This document shows, in pieces, positions 60,041-64,000 of a stretch of DNA of 64,000 nt. Origin of the DNA: Neckera pumila (lineage: Eukaryota > Streptophyta > Bryopsida > Hypnales > Neckeraceae); the NCBI GenBank assembly GCA_963969595.1, contig OZ018416.1, forward strand, positions 10,866,065 to 10,930,064, given 5' to 3'. The notes below the pieces were generated by a model that had not been told where the DNA came from, did no database searches, and saw nothing but the letters and a program-made list of their open reading frames with translations. Position numbers and translations under genes: made by a program. How positions within the stretch are numbered: position 1 is the first letter of the stretch; the number at the start of each line of letters is the position of its first letter.

Positions 60041-60183
60041 AAGCAACGGCGTGACCTTAAAGCTACTCCTCGGGCAGATGTTTTGTGATATTTTCAAAGA
60101 AAAAAAATAAAAACTCTGTTCATAGTGAGCTACCCAAAATCGCTATGTTGCCAAAAAACGGTGTTTGGTCCGTTAGAGGTTAA
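60041..60183 (-). mobile_element. TTAA-family end fragment, copy 10a (inverted)
   Basis: GGTCCGTTAGAGG then TTAA at 60168-60183 is a left end in inverse orientation. Upstream words TATGTTGCCAAAAAAC and AAGCTACTCCTCGGGC match, inverted, the start of copy 1. The other end is missing. Confidence 0.6.
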
Positions 60184-60428
60184 GAAGATTCAAGCCTTAT
60201 AATCTTATCAAGCTAGGATCAATAGACTCATTTTCCCCACTTTGAACACCTATATCTTATGATCAATATAGTCAAAAAATTTGAAATTTCTTCCAAACAT
60301 TTGTGTACTATAGATCCTACAGTTAGATATGTAAGAAAAAAAATTATTTAAATGTATTGTTACTTGCTTTGAAAATGGCAGTTTTAAGTGCTTTTTGATG
60401 GAAAATGGTATTGGGACTTCAGGGGTTA
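60184..60428 (+). mobile_element. TTAA-family end fragment, copy 10b
   Basis: Ends GACTTCAGGGG then TTAA, with AAAATGGCAGTTTTAAGTG and GATCCTACAGTTAGATATG as in the right part of copies 5-7. It sits directly against 10a, tail to tail, so the two may be one rearranged element. Confidence 0.55.
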
Positions 60429-61104
60429 AGGATTAAGGGTGTTTAGTTTTTGTAGCGTTTTGCACAATATTCATATTTTTTTGAAGTACTTTATAATCAA
60501 AATTTTTTTTTTAATGTGTAAAGTATGTTTAGTATATATACCTTTTAGAAAAAGGTACCCTAGGAAGGGAAAGCATAGACAAATTTCCTAAAGAAAACCA
60601 AAAAAGTGCAAAATCTCATGAAAGTAGGTACTTTCATTATAGTTTCACATGATAATCTGTAAAAACTAGAAAGAATAATTTTAAGAAAAAATGAAAAAAA
60701 GGCCATTTGGAAAGAGTTTATAATGATGAGATTTCACCAAAATAATAATCTTAGGACCATCTTCATTGTTTAAAAATTGCACGCAATAGGAGTGTTGTTT
60801 GCATTCATGTGGTATATACAATAATATATTTTTAGGTTTTCTTTTTAAAAATATGGTTTCCTACTATGCAAATAGACTATGAAAATTCCAAAAAATAAGG
60901 GATTTGATTACCATCAAGTTAGACATTTCAAATAAAAATTTCAAGTTTATGAGGTTTATGCTTCAAAAGTTATAGAAGATGACAAAACAATCACTCTTTC
61001 TGGCAATGACCTTTAATGTATTTTTCTTGTACAAGCAATACAAATCTTCCAATAATTGTAGTATCTATAAAACTAATACATTATTGATTATTTTTTCTCA
61101 AAAC
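60429..61104. other. AT-rich spacer, no gene seen
   Basis: No coding signal and no paired repeats recognised. Confidence 0.4.
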
Positions 61105-61430
61105 AACATTACAAAAAATATGAGGCCTCAACAAGGCCACTAAGCTTGGCCCCCCGTGGTGATATTATGGAAAAAAATTAAAAAAAATTGAAAAATTGAA
61201 AATTAAAAATGTGACGTGGTCGCATTTTGACTATGTTAGCGCTGTTAGCGAGCGCCACGTCAGCGCCACGTCATTTTGAAAAAAAATTAACTTTTCTTTT
61301 TGGAAAAAGAAAAAAAAAGTTATTTTTTTAATTTTTATTTATTTATTTATATTTTCCGTAATTGAACCCCGCGGGTGCCGAAAATCACGCACTTGCAGTC
61401 TTGTTGAGGCCTGAATTTTTTTGTAATGTT
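61105..61430. mobile_element. Miniature element with TIR of about 31 bp (AACATTACAAAAAA...)
   Basis: Left AACATTACAAAAAATATGAG and GCCTCAACAAG; right CTTGTTGAGGCCTGAA and TTTTTTTGTAATGTT. 326 bp. The interior has a GC-rich block with GCGCCACGTCA twice (about 61250-61273), a G-box-like ACGT core, between AT-rich halves. Flanks do not show a clear target duplication. Confidence 0.8.
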
Positions 61431-62177
61431 AAGAACTATGCAATGAAAACCTAAAGGATTTTAATGTACAATTTTACAACTTTCAAATGCATCCAATATC
61501 AATAATTTGACATTGTTGTCTCACCAACAACTTGACTTTTTTTGGCCACCCAAAAAACATTCAATATTCAAATGCCTTGGTATCAAGTGGACTATCAAAA
61601 TCTTCATTTGTATACTAGTCTTAACAATATTTTCATGAAAATATGGTCAAATTAATCTAGAGAAAATTTGATTATTCATATGATATCTTTAATTGTAATT
61701 TTTAGTGTAAGGTGCGGCATTTATAATATCACCCATATTCTTTAAAATATGAAAAAACTTAGACATAGATTCCTCTTGTCTTTCAACAAAAATTCATTTC
61801 AAGAACCCTAGCTCCCAATAAAGGGGATCAACAGTGAGGATACTTCAATCATTATGGATAACCCATCTTAATGTGGATTTCTTACAAATGTGCAATCCAT
61901 ACTACAATAGAACAACAATTGAATTTTTGATGACAATGGGTTGGTTTTGTATTATAGATTAGAGGCACTGAAGGTGATTGCAATAAAGACATCATTCCAT
62001 TGTATATTTCAATGTCTTCACCATTAGAAATAATAGAAGTTAGATGACCACAAATAGATGGAAAGTTACATTGTAGAGCCTATGCATGTGTACGAAGTGC
62101 ATAGTGCACATATAGAATTGTTTTTCTTCATCTCATGACTGCCATCTCCCTCACCAAATAAGGTATCCAATATAAAC
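61431..62177. other. AT-rich spacer, no gene seen
   Basis: No coding signal recognised. Confidence 0.4.
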
Positions 62178-62411
62178 TACACAAAATAGTGAAATTAGGT
62201 TGTCGTATACCAAATTCTTGACATTTTACACTACATAAATATTTATAGTTACTATATAACAATATACTATTTTTAAATTAGGTATTGTTGTAATTGGGAC
62301 TCACGAACCTCCATAAGTACAAATAGAAATATTTGTAAAAGTATTTGTTGCCTTCAATAGCTTGTAAAGTAACTTTCTTGGAGTGAGGCAAGCTAATCTC
62401 ACTATTTTGTA
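62178..62411. mobile_element. Miniature element with TIR AAAATAGTGAAATTAGGTTG, copy 2
   Basis: Left TACACAAAATAGTGAAATTA; right CTAATCTCACTATTTTGTA. The interior is the reverse complement of copy 1: GGGACTCACGAACCTCCATA here against the CATGGAGGTTCATGAATCCC type there. Confidence 0.68.
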
Positions 62412-63917
62412 TAATTGAAATTTGGATGAAGGAATAAATAATGTGTTTATAGCATTTAGATTAGAAAAGACTTCTTATAGTAAAGTAGAGAATTTCAAAA
62501 TGGAGTGATATTCACCTCTAAAGTTCATCTTAGTAAACACCAATAATTGACAATAGTATCAACTATAAATCAACTATACATATACACATATTGAAAATAA
62601 TACAATCAACATCCAAATCATCTTCCAATAGCTTCATTTGCTTACATTCACTATATATTCCTTCTTCATCCATGCCCAATATAGTTTATAATAGATGCTT
62701 ACAATTTAGCATACTTTCCTTCCCCATTTATACTCATATTTTAGGGGTTGATCAATACCATCCGTCCCTCCAAGGTTCCAATAGTCTTACAGAAAGAAGG
62801 AATGTAGATTTAAAATTTTTCAACCAAAATAAATTTTATGAAATATTTGAAAAGAATCCACATCATTCCATCCCAAAATGATAAAATATACTTAGTACCA
62901 CCTATACTAACTACTCACTCAAGACTATAACTTCTTATAATATATGAATTTTTTTACCAAGAACAATCAATATTACTGAAAGGCAAGGATATGTGTAAAC
63001 CTAGTTGCTAAAAATACTCATCAAAGAGTAAGAATTTCCAGCATTTTTAAATCAACATCAAAGAGAAAGAATTTTCAGCATTTTTAAATCAATTACCAAT
63101 AGTATAGGTGACACCAAATATAGCTTTTAGTGTAGCTTGTAGAAGTATAAAAGGAAAGATGAAAATTCTTTCTTCACTATGGGATACTTCTTCCATTTCA
63201 TGTAGATCCCCTATACTAAGGTCTTGAAAACATTCACAATCCGCCCAAGAGTAGTTGCCAAATGCCAACTCACTTAGGGGTAAAGAATCAGCACCAGAAA
63301 GCCAAATTCAGCTTTTGAGTCATTGAGAAGACGGTAAAAAAACATGAGCAAAGTTCCCCCCCAATTAACATGGATCTTGAAAATGTTCTGTACACAAGGT
63401 GTCCAAAAATGGAGGGAACAAGCTGTGAGTTTCTAGAGAAGCCCACTGCCATGACCTGCCAAAACCCAGATTTCTTTGCTCGAACACACCTGACAAACAG
63501 TCCTGAATATTTTCTATGATAAAAAAAGTCAATAAAAATCGTGTCCACTGACTTGGACAAACCAACAACCCAATATTTTATTCAAGAATAGAACAGCTCT
63601 CTTTTCTGGATGATGCTTGCTTTCGTGCTGCGAGACCTCTAATTTAATTACTTGTCTGTATGCTTACAAATTTTCGCAGGCCTTTGAACTTGTCTACTTG
63701 TGACACGCGCCCAAAACCAACGGCCTTTTGCTCTTGTCAGTATCCGTCACAAGCCACTCTGTGGCCTTGGCATAGCACTTACTGCACAATGTGTTCCAGC
63801 AGTGGAATTGCCAAAACGATTAGCAGCTAAATTCAGGTGGAAAATGAATGAGTCAATGTAGGGGAAAGGGGCCACCTCCTGTCACGTTAATCCAGTCTAG
63901 GGGTTGCAACAGAAACA
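62412..63917. other. Spacer leading to a possible next gene
   Basis: AT-rich until about 63200, then closer to average composition, as in the upstream regions of the three genes. Two overlapping - strand frames at 63288-63568 have no motif and are not called. Confidence 0.35.
63019..63092 (+). repeat. Tandem repeat, about 37 bp x 2
   Basis: ATCAAAGAGTAAGAATTTCC and AGCATTTTTAAATCAA are repeated once with two or three changes. Confidence 0.7.
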
Positions 63918-64000
63918 ATGAATATGTCGTTTGAGTTTCCAAATTACGATGAAGACTGTGGCCGAGTCGGCTGTTTGCCTTCCATGGCGTCCTGTTTCCA
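63918..64000 (+). CDS. Possible 5' end of a further gene, cut by the window edge
   Basis: ATG at 63918 opens a frame of 27 codons that stays open to the last base. It begins MNMSFEFPNYDEDCGRVG and has ordinary plant codon use; the preceding AACAGAAACA is a good start context. The composition rise upstream is like that before the three real genes. No domain can be recognised in so short a piece, and chance openness is possible. Confidence 0.35.
   Translation, partial: MNMSFEFPNYDEDCGRVGCLPSMASCF

Noticed and set aside
1..64000. CRISPR arrays, bacterial operons, rRNA or tRNA genes
   Set aside because: No regularly spaced identical repeats, no ribosomal sequence and no convincing tRNA B-box context seen by eye. 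The introns and transposons show that this is plant nuclear DNA. A tRNA scan was not possible here.

Overview
This window reads as nuclear DNA of a land plant. It holds three intron-containing plant genes, all on the + strand: an ABCG half-transporter, a type-I pectin methylesterase and a plant HHP-type PAQR membrane protein. The rest is AT-rich intergenic DNA packed with short non-autonomous DNA transposons. The exons are clearly richer in GC than the surroundings. The three proteins fit any land plant, and the long AT-rich spacers would suit a bryophyte or another non-seed plant, but I cannot place the species from sequence alone.

Layout. 1-1245 is upstream DNA. 1246-7473 is the ABCG gene (11 coding exons, 747 aa when spliced by hand, every junction in frame). 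7474-20011 is a mosaic of transposon copies: TTAA-flanked elements, a nested pair of about 1.2 kb elements each carrying a near-perfect foldback of about 630 bp, and several AGGT-ended miniature elements. 20012-25379 is the pectin methylesterase (3 coding exons, 553 aa). Its second intron is filled with repeats and three miniature elements, and its stop codon lies inside the TTAA end of another. 25380-38552 is more mobile DNA, including a Stowaway-like element and a Tourist-like element nested in an Emigrant/pogo-like one. 39889-42104 is the HHP gene (3 coding exons, 420 aa). 42105-54160 holds TTAA elements, the end of a decayed Ty3/Gypsy chromovirus and a broken transposase-like gene on the - strand. 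54970-58800 is a low-copy-looking stretch marked by about ten variants of one 14-bp palindrome. 58800-63900 is again AT-rich and repetitive. A short open frame at 63918-64000 may be the start of another gene.

The three genes do not form a pathway. A loose shared theme is the plant surface and membrane: export of surface lipids (ABCG), wall pectin modification (PME) and a seven-helix membrane protein (HHP). The most distinctive content is the mobile DNA: a TTAA-flanked family with TIR CCCCTAAAGGACC in at least eight positions, several TA-flanked families, and a paralogous empty site that dates one insertion relative to another. All boundaries and splice sites were read by eye; no alignment or search was run.
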